64,000 nt of DNA from Rhinopithecus roxellana (lineage: Eukaryota > Chordata > Mammalia > Primates > Cercopithecidae), in NCBI RefSeq assembly GCF_007565055.1, contig NC_044566.1:94844797-94908796 (forward strand). Reading direction: 5' to 3'. The notes below the pieces were generated by a model that was given only the letters and a program-made list of their open reading frames with translations, did not search any database and was not told where the DNA came from. Of this stretch, positions 25,250 through 35,400 are shown in pieces (within the stretch, counting starts at the first letter, position 1; every line of letters begins with the position of its first letter). A program made the position numbers and the translations under genes.

Positions 25250-26589
25250 AAAAATCCTAAGAAGAATGGGATACATTTCTGCATTTTCAGTGCTGCTTGA
25301 AATTGTTACTGCAACCATGTAATAATATCTTTGTTACACAAAACAAGTTCTTCTTCTAAAGAAAAGTTCTATTAACCCAAAAAGATTCCTCTTGTATTCA
25401 TAATGAAATACACATCTGTTATTCTATCTAGCTCAGGCTTGATCATCCACTTCCTTAAGGAAGGCAAACTGGGGGAGGCTTTTTAAAAATTAAGCTTTGT
25501 GTTTACACAAGTAGAAAATGCCTGTGTCACTCTAATTGTCTATTTCAATTAAAGTACTCACTTCATATTACTTAGTTGCTGCAGTATATGATTTTGTCAC
25601 ATAAAACACTGAATATGGGAGCTGAAAATCTGTTTTCTCATTAAAATTAACTGTTCTCACATAAACATCCCACAAAATGCTCATCAATAAGTTGGTAAGA
25701 CAAACATGAATTGAAGTAGATCTCTGACTTTACTCACCTTTCTAATGGCTTTACAATTAACGATCCATTCTTTGAATAAAAAATTTACACAAAAATTACT
25801 GTAGATTTCTCAGAACACAGTAATATGGTAAAGGAGGTATTCCTTTTAAAATCTAAACCCTTTCAGGAATTAAACTTCAGCAATTCCAATTAACATTTAA
25901 AAACTAATGAATCTAATTAAGAGACCACTTGGGAAAGGGAGACGGTTTTTAACTTCTGTACTAGCAATAAACCAAATCCCTCTCTTTGGTCTAATTTATG
26001 GCTGGAATAGAAATGATTCTTCCCCTAGTGGCAAACAACCCACAGCGGAAAAGCTGTATTGCTTCCCTTTAAGAGGCACCAAATTTAGTAGGTAAACCAA
26101 GCCTCCTGGAGACCTATTTAGGGGGTGGGCCCCTCTGTATGCGGCTTCACGTATCTGAGAGCACATCTGTATCTACTACCCAGCAAAAAATCACTTATTG
26201 GGCACTGAAATGTGTTAATGTCACCTTTTAATTAACTCTGGCCATTGCGAATCATTTTCTTCGAATGAAACCGTGAAACAGGACTTTAAGTCCTGACTCA
26301 AAAAAGATGAAGAAGCTCTTCAGTGACTGTGACCGCTAAGCTTCTACTTCAAGCCCAGTTTGTGGAAGAAATAGAGCCTGCAAGACGAGTGAAAATTCTG
26401 TCCTCTCCAAACTTCTCAATGATACACAAATGGTGCTTGGGCTTCACGGGGCATCTCAGTGCCCAACTCGTCCAGGAGGAGCCGGTGGCTTTGAGGAAGG
26501 AGGATGAGGACAGCGTCCGGGAAGAGAGGAGAACAAATGCTACTCCCTTGAAAGGGCACTTTTTGTTGTTTTTAAAAAACAGTAACAAT
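25250..26589. other. Unique intronic sequence
   Basis: AT-rich to 25900. A 157-codon plus frame starting at 26323 runs into the L1 3' end and is not credible as a gene. Confidence 0.5.
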
Positions 26590-26745
26590 AAAGGGATACA
26601 GCAAAGTTTTGGAGGTGATGGATATGTTTATTACCTTGATTGGGTGACGGTAACATCAGCCTATACTTATATCCAAACTCACCACATTGCATACATTAGT
26701 TATGTACAGTTTTTTATATACCAGATATACCTCAATAAAGATAGG
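26590..26745 (+). mobile_element. L1M 3' end
   Basis: ggaggtgatggatatgttta, ttaccttgattgggtgacgg and tatacctcaataaagatagg match the terminal 150 bp of L1MA/L1MB 3'UTRs, with the polyadenylation-like aataaa near the end. Confidence 0.8.
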
Positions 26746-27438
26746 AAGTGGGGTAGAAAGGATGTTTGCTGGGAAAACCAAAATGGCAATCAGTAGGAAT
26801 CTGGGGTGGACCGTATTTTCATCATTCATTGTACCCAATTCTGTTCAACTCTCTAGTGCTGACATGAATACATTCTCATTGAAAAGGCCTCTCTGAAATT
26901 TTAATGAAGTTCAAATGGCCCCAGAGGAAGCTGCTCACTGATATTCCCTTTCAAGAGATTGCTTAGGAAAAAAAAAATCTAGCAATAAGATGCTCAGGGG
27001 AGAGAATTTGCTTCTTTTGTAATTATTTTGTAATAGCACTATGAGTTTCGTGTATTTTACAGAATTTGGCTTAAAGTTACACTGAAATTCCACCTGTACG
27101 GCAGGGAGTAAAAATTTCATACTCCTCTTGAAAAAGTCAACAGTGAACTGAACTTTAGGTCCAGTTTTTGTTACAAGATAACTGATAGTCAATACTACAA
27201 TCCTTTACTCTGCTGGAAAAAAGGGTGATTAATTACCTGAAAGGGCAATGCAAGTTATACAGATTCTTTTTTTTTTTTTTTTTTTTTTTTTTGAGATGGA
27301 ATCTCTCTCTGTCGCCCAAGCTGGAGTGCAGTGGCGTGATGTCGGCTCACTGCAACCTCTGCCTCCCAGGTTCAAGCAGTTCTCTGCCTCAGCCTCCCAA
27401 GTAGCTGAGATTACAGGCATGCACCACCACGCCCAGCT

Positions 27439-27483
<45 letters not shown>

Positions 27484-28340
27484 TATTTTTAGTAGAGACG
27501 GGGTTTCACCATCTTGGCCAGGTTGGTCTTGAACTCCTGACCTTGTGATCCACCCACCTCAGCCTCCCAAAGTGCTGGGATTACAGGTGTCAGCCACCGC
27601 GCCTGGCCATACAGATTCTTCTTAATCAACAGGACACAGAAGAAAAAGAAGTCTCTCTTCATAACTGACTTTCTATCCTACAGAGCTACACGCATTGAGG
27701 CTGGCACACATTCCACAATGCACCGCGCTTTGGTATATCTGAGATAGTCAAAGGAAATGTTAAAATGAATGAACAAATTAACGATTCAAAACCGAAGCCC
27801 AAATCTTAGTTTCGGAATCAACATCTGACCAATATGATTAATTTTTTATGGAGTTGAGGCACCTTATTGTTAATTTGATTTTACAGTATCACACTAAGTA
27901 ACACTGAACAGAAAATCACTACTTACTGATTGTAAGCCTGGGGAAAACAAACCACACAGTTCCTCACGGAAACAGTAAAACCTTTTGACATAAAATACAG
28001 CACGTCTGGAGAATGAACAGTAGGTCTTGGGGCAGAAACAGCGAAAAGTGAGCAGTGAAAGTACCTTTTCCACTTTCTCTGAGCTAAATGCCTACAACCT
28101 AAGTTCTTCCCATAGAAAATGCACTCTGAAGCCAGATGTTGAAGCTCTGACTTATTAGTGAAAGACAATGTAGATACACATATTAAAATCTTACTCTCTT
28201 CCAAAATATATTTATACAACTAAAGATAAAATTAGCCTTTCAAAAGCTTTCATGCATTACAAAATATTCTTGAATCATTTTTTACTATGCTTTTCTATAG
28301 CCTTACATCTTTCAAAATTTTATATGAAGGTAAGTCCAGA
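26746..28340. other. Unique sequence around one Alu
   Basis: Apart from the Alu at 27269-27608, no repeat or exon recognised. Confidence 0.5.
27269..27608 (-). repeat. Alu, full length, exact target-site duplication, internal T42
   Basis: ATACAGATTCTT lies at 27257-27268 and 27609-27620. Besides the T head there is an unbroken T42 (27441-27482) in front of the tgtatttttagtagagac motif, where consensus has only a few T. Confidence 0.97.
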
Positions 28341-28638
28341 TTTTTTTTTTTTTGAGACAGGGTCTTGCTCTGTTGCCCAGGCCAGAATAGAGTGATGCAA
28401 TCTCAGCTCACTGCAGCATCAACCTCCTTGGCTCAAGCAATCCTCCCATCTCAGCCTCCTAAGTAGCTGGGACTACAGGCACACAGCACCACATGTGGCT
28501 AACTTTTAAAGGTTCTTTGTAGAGACGGAGGTCTCACTGTGTTGCCCAGGCTGGTCTGGAACTCTTGGCCATATGAGATCTTCCCACTTTGGCCTCCCAA
28601 AGCGCTGGGATTACAGGCGTAAGCCACTGCACCTGGCC
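28341..28638 (-). repeat. Alu, full length (AluJ-like)
   Basis: T13 head; tcactgcagcatcaacctcc and caagcaatcctcccatctc are AluJ-type. Confidence 0.93.
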
Positions 28639-28999
28639 TCAAATTTTTAAAAATCCTCTTTAGGGTGAAAAACAATCCCCTCTGAAATAAGTTTCCTATT
28701 TAGCTAATGAATGTTTAGTGCTATTCCAGACAAAAGCATGGAGAAAAACAGTTTCCATAAGGTAGTAAACACTAACCGTCCCTATGGCCTCGAGGGAGGG
28801 GGAGTACACTAAGAACATTCATAGCAGTATGTTTCTTTAATAGATCTGAAACAACACTTTCAGGGTGGCCCATCCAAAAATAGGCTGCGTTTAATACAAA
28901 ACGACTGCAAGCACAGCCTGTCAATGCAAGATGCATTGCTACATCTGTCACATAAAATAGAGAAATAAACAAGCTGTACAGGAGAAGACCTGTCCATGG

Positions 29000-29547
29000 A
29001 CCTCCCAGGCTCAAATGAGCCTCCCACCCCAGCCTCCACGAGTAGCTGGGACTACAGGCACACACCACCGTGCCTGGTTAATTTTTTAAGTTTTAAAATT
29101 TTTGTTTTTGTTGTTGTTGTTTTTTTTAGACAGAGTCTCACTCTGTCGCCCAGGCTGGAGTGTAGTGGCACAATCTTGGCTCACTGAAACCTCCACCTCC
29201 TGGGTTCAAATGATTCTCCTGCCTCAGCCTCCCGAGTAGCTGGGATTACAGGCATGCGCCACCACGCTCAGCTAATATTTGTATTTTTAGTAGAGACGGG
29301 GTTTCATCAAGTTGGCCAGGCTGGTCTTGAACCCCTGATGACCTCAGGTGATCCACCAGCCTCAGCCTCCCAAAGTGCTAGGGTTACAGGAATGAGCCAC
29401 CGCACCTGGCCAGTTTTTAAAGTTTTTTGTAGAGACAAAGTCTCGCTATATTGCCCAGGTTAGTCTTCAGCTCCTAGCCTCAAGAGATCCTCCTGCCTAG
29501 GCCTCCCAAAGTGCTGGGATTACAGGCATGAGCCACCATGCCTGGCC
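29000..29547 (-). repeat. Older AluJ-like copy split by a younger Alu
   Basis: 29000-29097 (acctcccaggctcaaatgag to ccgtgcctggttaatttttt) and 29412-29547 (ttgtagagacaaagtctcgc to catgcctggcc) join into one Alu lacking its poly(T) end. The younger Alu at 29105-29411 sits in its central linker. Confidence 0.88.
29105..29411 (-). repeat. Alu, full length, inserted into an older Alu
   Basis: T/G-rich head, both arms, ends gcacctggcc. Approximate duplicated target agtttt(t)aaa lies on both sides. Confidence 0.93.
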
Positions 29548-32087
29548 CCATTTTTCTAAAAAGAGAAACTTGCATTCTAGTCCAGATGTGCAGGACACGT
29601 CCCTGCAGAGAGGTGGTCTCTTCCATGTGCGCTTTGTAGAGTCCATCCCATCTTGTGCAACGTGCGGTATTTAAAGGCCTTGCCCATCAAAATACCCCAC
29701 ACTCCCCTGGAGGTGCTTCTCAAAAGCTTCTGGACCCCCAGCACATGCTGTCCACCCCCCCCGGAAGCTCTCAGGCTTATCCTGCCAGCAGCACCCCAAG
29801 GACCCTGGAACTATGCCCGCCGCACCCACAGCCTTCTTGAAAGCTCCACTTAGACCTCACCTCTGGCAGAAACCACCTCATTCCTGACTCCTTCCCAGGG
29901 CCAGTTTTTGCATCCCTTGGTACTTAAGAATTTCACTCACCCCATACGACAGTCCCTTATGTTTGCCCACTGTCCACACTCTGTTCTTCGACTGCTGTGT
30001 GCACGTGCTGGATTAGAATCTTTGCTAGGGCAGGGATTCTGCCTTCTGCCTTCCTTCCCCTGAGCCACCCATCAGAGTTCTGCTGCGGATCTCAAACAGC
30101 AGCTTCAGATCTTGTAACTTGCAGGAAGTCAAAGGCAAAGCTCAATGCCTGATTTTAAAGGAATGCCGGGTTTCCGGGTTCTACTAAAGCCTCTTGGTTC
30201 TGTCGTTCCCTGAAAGCCCTTCCCTGAGGCCTTCCCATGCTAAGATGTTCACGATGAAAACGCACTAGAACACGACATAAAACCAACCCAACTCGGGTGC
30301 TATTTGTCAGTATGGTGATCTTGTGTTGAAATCACTGAAATTCTCATCCTCTCCCGACCAGTGAGATGACGTCTGCAGGCGGACCACCTCTCCAGACTCC
30401 AGTCTTCCTGGTCAGAGGATTTCTTTTCCTTTTCATCTCAGCTCCAACGTTTTCTTTTTCTACCCAAAGCCCCAGACCATCCACTAACAAAGGATCTGGT
30501 ACAGTTTCTCATAATGCTGTGAACTTGTCGTAGAATGCAACCGTCCTTCTCTCTTTGCCTGCCCCCCAATGCCCTGCACCTTCCTTCTCTCAGAACAGCT
30601 GCCAGCAGGGAACAAAGTCAGGTTTCAATAAACTGGGAGCATCACCGCATCCTCCTTTCCTGCCTAGGAAGGCCACTGCAGACGTCACCATCACCACGCA
30701 GGCAAGGCTCCCACCAAGGCCAAAGCAGCTTGAGTTTCGAGGCCAGCACGCGCTGACCCTTCCAAGGCCTCAGATCTAATTATTCATTCGTCATCGCATG
30801 TTCCTTTTCAAAAAGCAAGCCCTGAAAAATACGCGTCTACCCTAAATCAGTGGTGCTAATAATTCATGCTTTAAGCAGCACAAGGCCCCAGCCACTGACC
30901 ACAGGCTTCCCTGGCCAAGGGTGACCCCACGCAAGGGTGGAAGAGATGATCGAGGCCGCTCCAGTCCACAGGGTTAAAAGAAAAGGGGGCTAAAGCCGCC
31001 TCCCCTCCTTGTGGAAGGATCACCACAGATGTCACCTGCTCACCTCACTCCCGCTCTCTGGGGAAGAGAGGAGGCCGTCTTCCTGATGAAGTTACTTGTC
31101 CAGGTGTCTTTGGGCCCCTCTTCCTTCACCTGCTAGGAGGCAAACAGTAGCCCTTTCTCTCTCTAGCACAGTCCGGACCAGCAGCCCCATCTGCAAGCCC
31201 AGGTGGGACTCCCCGCTTGGAGCCAGAGAATCACCTGCTCCCCAGAAGTCTCACCTGAGCACCCCTTCCCCCCTTATCTCCTCTGGGAGCAGCCCTTCAC
31301 TAACCAATGCCACCCACCACTCAGTGGCCTAACCAGAAACCTGAAGGGCCACCTCTCCCCACTGCCCCCAGGCCACTTGGTGCCTGCCATCCCTGCCTGG
31401 GGCCTGCCGGAGTCTGTAACAGCACTGCCTAACCCGGACCTCAGCCCCACTCTTGCTGGAGATCGGTTCTTCAGCTCCAGCCGTGTCTCTCTCCCCTCTG
31501 CCCCTCATACCACTTAAAATGATTCCACAGTATAGAAATCATATGAAACAGCTAAAAATGCTGGATAAAATATAAACAACATTTTTGTCAACGCACTGCT
31601 GATCAAGCAAAAAAGTAAAGAAACTCAGGCCCAAAGAGCTTGAATTGCAAGCAAGCAATAAAGGGGCAGTGGAGCCAGTGTTTGCCCTGAGGGCCGTGGC
31701 TGAACCCGGATGTGGGCTCAGTTTTTATGGTGGGATGAGGGAGAGAAAACACAACCAGGGCTGGTCCAGGGTAGAGAGCCTAATCGGAGACACCTGCGTA
31801 AACTGGCACTTGTTCCCTTGGGGCTGCTTTCTCTCTACGGTAAGTATCTTAAGTGTTCAATGTACTGAATGCCGGTGTTATTTTCCCACAGCTGCCGTAA
31901 ATCTTCAAAAATATGCTGAAAATAGTCGGTAGATACATTAACCCATAAGGAAGTCCAATTCCCTGTGAGTATAAACAGGTAAGACCCCATCCATACCACT
32001 AATCAGTCTTTCCCAGGCAGGAAGTTGGGTTTTTCTCTAAAACAACAAAGGTAACGCATGCTAAGTTAGTTACTTTGCTACCTCCAG
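29548..32087. other. GC-richer repeat-free block
   Basis: About 2.5 kb without a recognised repeat, flanked by dense Alu and transposon sequence. C-rich at 29,690-29,840 and 30,880-31,510. No exon or CpG-island density seen. Confidence 0.6.
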
Positions 32088-32226
32088 TACAGACGGCCCT
32101 TGAACAATGTGGGGGTCGGGGCACAGACCCCCTCCACAGTCAAAAATCCGAGTAGAACGTTCGACTCCCCCAAAACTTAACTACTCATAGCCTATTGTTG
32201 ACCTTATCAGTAACATAGACAGTTGA

Positions 32227-32584
32227 TGATATGGTTTGGCTGTGTCCCCACCCAAATCTCATCTTGAATTGTAGTTCCCATAATTCCCACATGTGCTGGG
32301 AGGGACCTGGTGGAAGGTGACTGAATCATGGGGGCAGGTCTTTCCTATGCTGTTCTCATGATAGTAAGTCTCAGGAGATCGGACAGTTTTATAACGGGGA
32401 GTTTCCCTGCACACTCTCTCTTTGCCTGCCGCCACGTAAGACATGCCTTTCTCCTCCTTTGCCTTCTGCCATGATTGCAAGGCCTCCCCACCCATGTGGA
32501 ACTGTGAGTCCAATAAACCTCTTTTTTTAATAAATTACCCAGTCTCAGGTATGTCTTCATTAGCAGCATGAGAATGGACTCATA
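32227..32584 (+). mobile_element. Solo MST-type MaLR LTR inside Tigger2
   Basis: Runs from tgatatggtttggctgtgtc to gaatggactcata. Flanked by 5-bp gttga (32222-32226) and gtcga (32585-32589), and the Tigger2 sequence is continuous across it. Internal retroviral sequence is absent, so this is a solo LTR. Confidence 0.9.
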
Positions 32585-32780
32585 GTCGATTAACACATAA
32601 TTTGTATGCATATTATTACTGTGTTCTTACAAAAAAGCTACAGACAAGAAAATGTTATTAAGAAAACCTATTTACTAAGTGGAAGTGGATCATCATAAGG
32701 GTTCATCCCCATCAGCGTCACCTCGAGTGGGCTGAGGAGGAAGAGGAGGGGTTGGTCTTGCTGTCTCAGGGGTAGCAGAG

Positions 32781-32981
32781 TCATCTGCATGAAAACCTGT
32801 TTCGCAGATATCCTTTCTCCTTGATGATTTTCTTGATGGCATCTGGGAACTCATCTACTGCCTCCTGGTCGGGAGAAGCTGCTTCTCCTGTCATCTTAAC
32901 ATTTTTTAGGTCCAACCTCTTTCTATAATCATCAAACCATCCCTTTGCTGGCATTACATTCTCCAGCTTTAGATCCTTCAC
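32781..32981 (-). pseudogene. Tigger transposase remnant (broken)
   Basis: A 67-codon minus-strand frame contains KDLKLENVMPAKGWFDDYRK and EAVDEFPDAIKKIIKEKGY. These match the Tc5/CENP-B-type DNA-binding to DDE linker part of pogo-like Tigger transposases. The frame is closed at both ends by stops and the flanking codons are shifted. No intact DDE domain is present, so it cannot encode an active enzyme. The same ancestral family gave rise to domesticated genes (CENPB, JRK, TIGD), but this copy shows only decay. Confidence 0.8.
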
Positions 32982-33691
32982 CTTCCTTTTGCCTTAAGTT
33001 GTCACTTTCCCCAAATCATATTAGAGTCTATACGTATGACTTTCTTAGAGCAAGCCTGCACTCACATAAAAGCTGCATTTTCAATACCAGATAAAATAGC
33101 ATCTCGCAAAAAGCACAAGGTTTTCACACCTGCTGATGTAGCCATAGCAACCACTTCACTAATTTTTCTCTCTTTAAAAAAAAAAAAAAATGGTCCTTAT
33201 GCTAGATTCATTTATCTTGAAATGGTGGGCAACCACAGCTGCAGTCCTCAATCTAGCTACGTATCAAGCAATTCAACTTTTTCTTGTAATGACATGACTT
33301 TTCTCTGCTTCTTGAGAGCACTTCCAGAATCATTGGTGCCACTTCATACGGGTTCCACGGTGTCATTCAAGGTTTACAGTATTGCACTAAATGTGATGAA
33401 AAATACGCAAGAACCACGAGCGATCACTTTTTACTGAGATGAGCAATTTACTGGAGATGAACTGCTCATGGCGGAGATGATCCACGTTTGAAGCAGATAG
33501 TAACAACACGAGTTCACTGCAGCAGCAGCGGGAAATGGCTATGAGCCTGGAGCAGTAGCACAGTATAACTACAGTCTATTTCATGCAGTCATGATTTAAT
33601 GCTGCATCTTTACGTGTGTTTACATTTCTCAACTGCAATCAGTGCCACATACAGTCCATCAGTGTTTGTGTAAGTTTTAATAAATTTTAAC

Positions 33692-33978
33692 TTTTTTTTT
33701 GAGACGGAGTTTCGATCTTGTTGCCCAGACTGGAGTGCAATGGCGTGATCTCAGCTCACCACAACCTCCGCATCCCAGGTTTAAGCGACTTCTCCTGCCT
33801 CAGCCTCCCAAGTAGCTGGGATTACAGGTACCTGCCACCACGCCCGGCAAATCTTGTATTTTTAGTAGAGATGGGTTTTTGACATGTTGGTCAGGCTGGT
33901 CTTGAACTCCTGACTTCAAGTGATCCACCTGCCTCAGCCTCCCAAAATGCTGGGATTACAGGTGTGAGCCACCCACCT
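33692..33978 (-). repeat. Alu inserted in Tigger2 (first of a tandem pair)
   Basis: T9 head and both arms; the left-arm end is shortened (gtgagccacccacct). Flanked by aaattttaac at 33682 and aaattgtaac at 33979. Confidence 0.93.
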
Positions 33979-33993
33979 AAATTGTAACTTTTT

Positions 33994-34287
33994 CTTTTCT
34001 TCCCCGAGACAGAGTCTTGCTCTGTTGCCCAGGCTGGAGTGCAGTGGCGCAATCTTGGCTCACGGCACCCTCCACCTCCTGGGTTTAAGCAATTCTTCTG
34101 CCTCAGTCTCTAGAGTAGCTGGGATTACAGGTGCGCGCCACCACATCTGGCTAATTTATTTTTGTATTTTTAGTAGAGATGGGTTTTACCACGTTGGCCA
34201 GGCTGGTCTCAAACTCCTGACCTCACGATCCGCCTGCCTTGGCTTCCCGAAGTACTGGCATTACAGGCATGAGCCACCACACCTGGC
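33994..34287 (-). repeat. Alu inserted in Tigger2 (second of a tandem pair)
   Basis: Head ttttcttccccgagacagag, both arms, ends cacacctggc. A third copy of the aaattttaacttttt target sits at 34288-34302. Confidence 0.93.
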
Positions 34288-34809
34288 AAATTTTAACTTT
34301 TTATAATAGATCTGTGTTCATTTTATGGTAGTAAACGATAAAATAGACTATCAACATGTATTTTATATATTCATGACATACCTCACTTTCTTAATTCTTT
34401 TATGTCTTAGCTATGAGGGTGCCTGTTTTTTCAAATTGTCACATACTTCCAAAAAATTTTCCAATATGTTTATAAAACTCTGCATATCATTGGACTTGAG
34501 AAGTTCAAACCTGTGTTGTTCAATGGCCAACTGCATTATTTTAGAAATGCACATAGGAGATGTTGGCAACAACTGTGCATTTTCTGCCAGAGCTAAGGAA
34601 GGCTCTCAGCAGGTATCATATGACTAGATTTATGGCCCTATATGGTTTTAATTAAATCGTGTTTGGAAGCATAGTTCTTTTTCTTAAGTTTTCATACAGG
34701 TGCTGCTTAGATGGAAAGCTCCATATCTTCACAAAATCACTTTTTCCTGGCTACAAATAAAGATTTTTGAAGAAAAAAAATGCCATGTGATGAGGGTTAT
34801 TTATGGTGA

Positions 34810-35400
34810 AGCAAAGGTTCATCCCTCTTTGTTCTAAAAATGGGCCTAGAAAAGAAGCCAGTCACAAAAAGGTCACATATTGGATGATTCCAATTATACG
34901 AGTTTTGAAAGGCTGAGGTGGGTGGATCACTTGAGGTCGGGAGTTCGAGACCAGCCTGACAAACAAGGAAAAACCCCATCTCTACTAAAAATACAAAAAT
35001 TAGCTGGGCGTAGTGGTGCACGCCTGTAATCCCAGCTACTCTGGAGGCTGAGGCAGGGGAATCGCTTGAACCCAGGAGGCGGAGGTTACAGTGAGCCGAG
35101 ATCGCACCATTGCACTCCACCCTGGGTGACAAGAGCAAAACTCCATCTCAGGAAAAAAAGAAAGAGAGGTGAACTGTATGGTTTATGAATTATATGGAAT
35201 AAAGCAGTGTATAAAATGAGCCTAGATGATTGGCAGGGGCTGGGGGACGGGGAAATGGGGGTTGTTTACTGTGTCTAGAGTTTCAGTTTTGCAAAAGGAA
35301 AGAGCTCTGGAGCTCTGATGCATAGCAATGTGAATATACTTATTAACACCAGTGAAATGTATACTTAAAAATGATTAAGATGGTAAGTTTTATGACATCC
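34810..35400 (+). mobile_element. L1M 3'UTR, sense, split by an Alu
   Basis: 34862-34907 (tcacatattggatgattcca) and 35161-35400 (ggcaggggctgggggacggg, caatgtgaatatacttatta, gatggtaagttttatgac) match an L1MB/ME 3'UTR. The Alu at 34908 interrupts it. The left limit is uncertain. Confidence 0.75.
34908..35160 (+). repeat. Alu, 5'-truncated
   Basis: Begins at gaaaggctgaggtgggtgga, missing the first ~45 bp, then both arms and a short mixed A tail. Confidence 0.93.

Larger units (their letters stand above)
32090..34533 (-). mobile_element. Tigger2-type (TcMar-Tigger) DNA transposon with nested insertions
   Basis: The left end CAGACGGCCCTTGAACAA and the right end (minus strand) CAGTTGGCCATTGAACAA form terminal inverted repeats. 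The left end is preceded by TA (32088-32089); the right flank is CA, a decayed TA. About 1.5 kb of element remains once the MST LTR and two Alus are removed, against roughly 2.7 kb for the full family as I recall it, so it is internally deleted. The transposase remnant is on the minus strand. Confidence 0.85.

Noticed and set aside
26323..26796. 157-codon plus-strand open frame
   Set aside because: Its last third is the L1 3' end, and the rest has no recognisable domain or codon bias.
32781..32981. Domesticated transposase gene (TIGD/JRK-like)
   Set aside because: Only about 67 codons are open, with stops and shifts on both sides and no DDE catalytic region.
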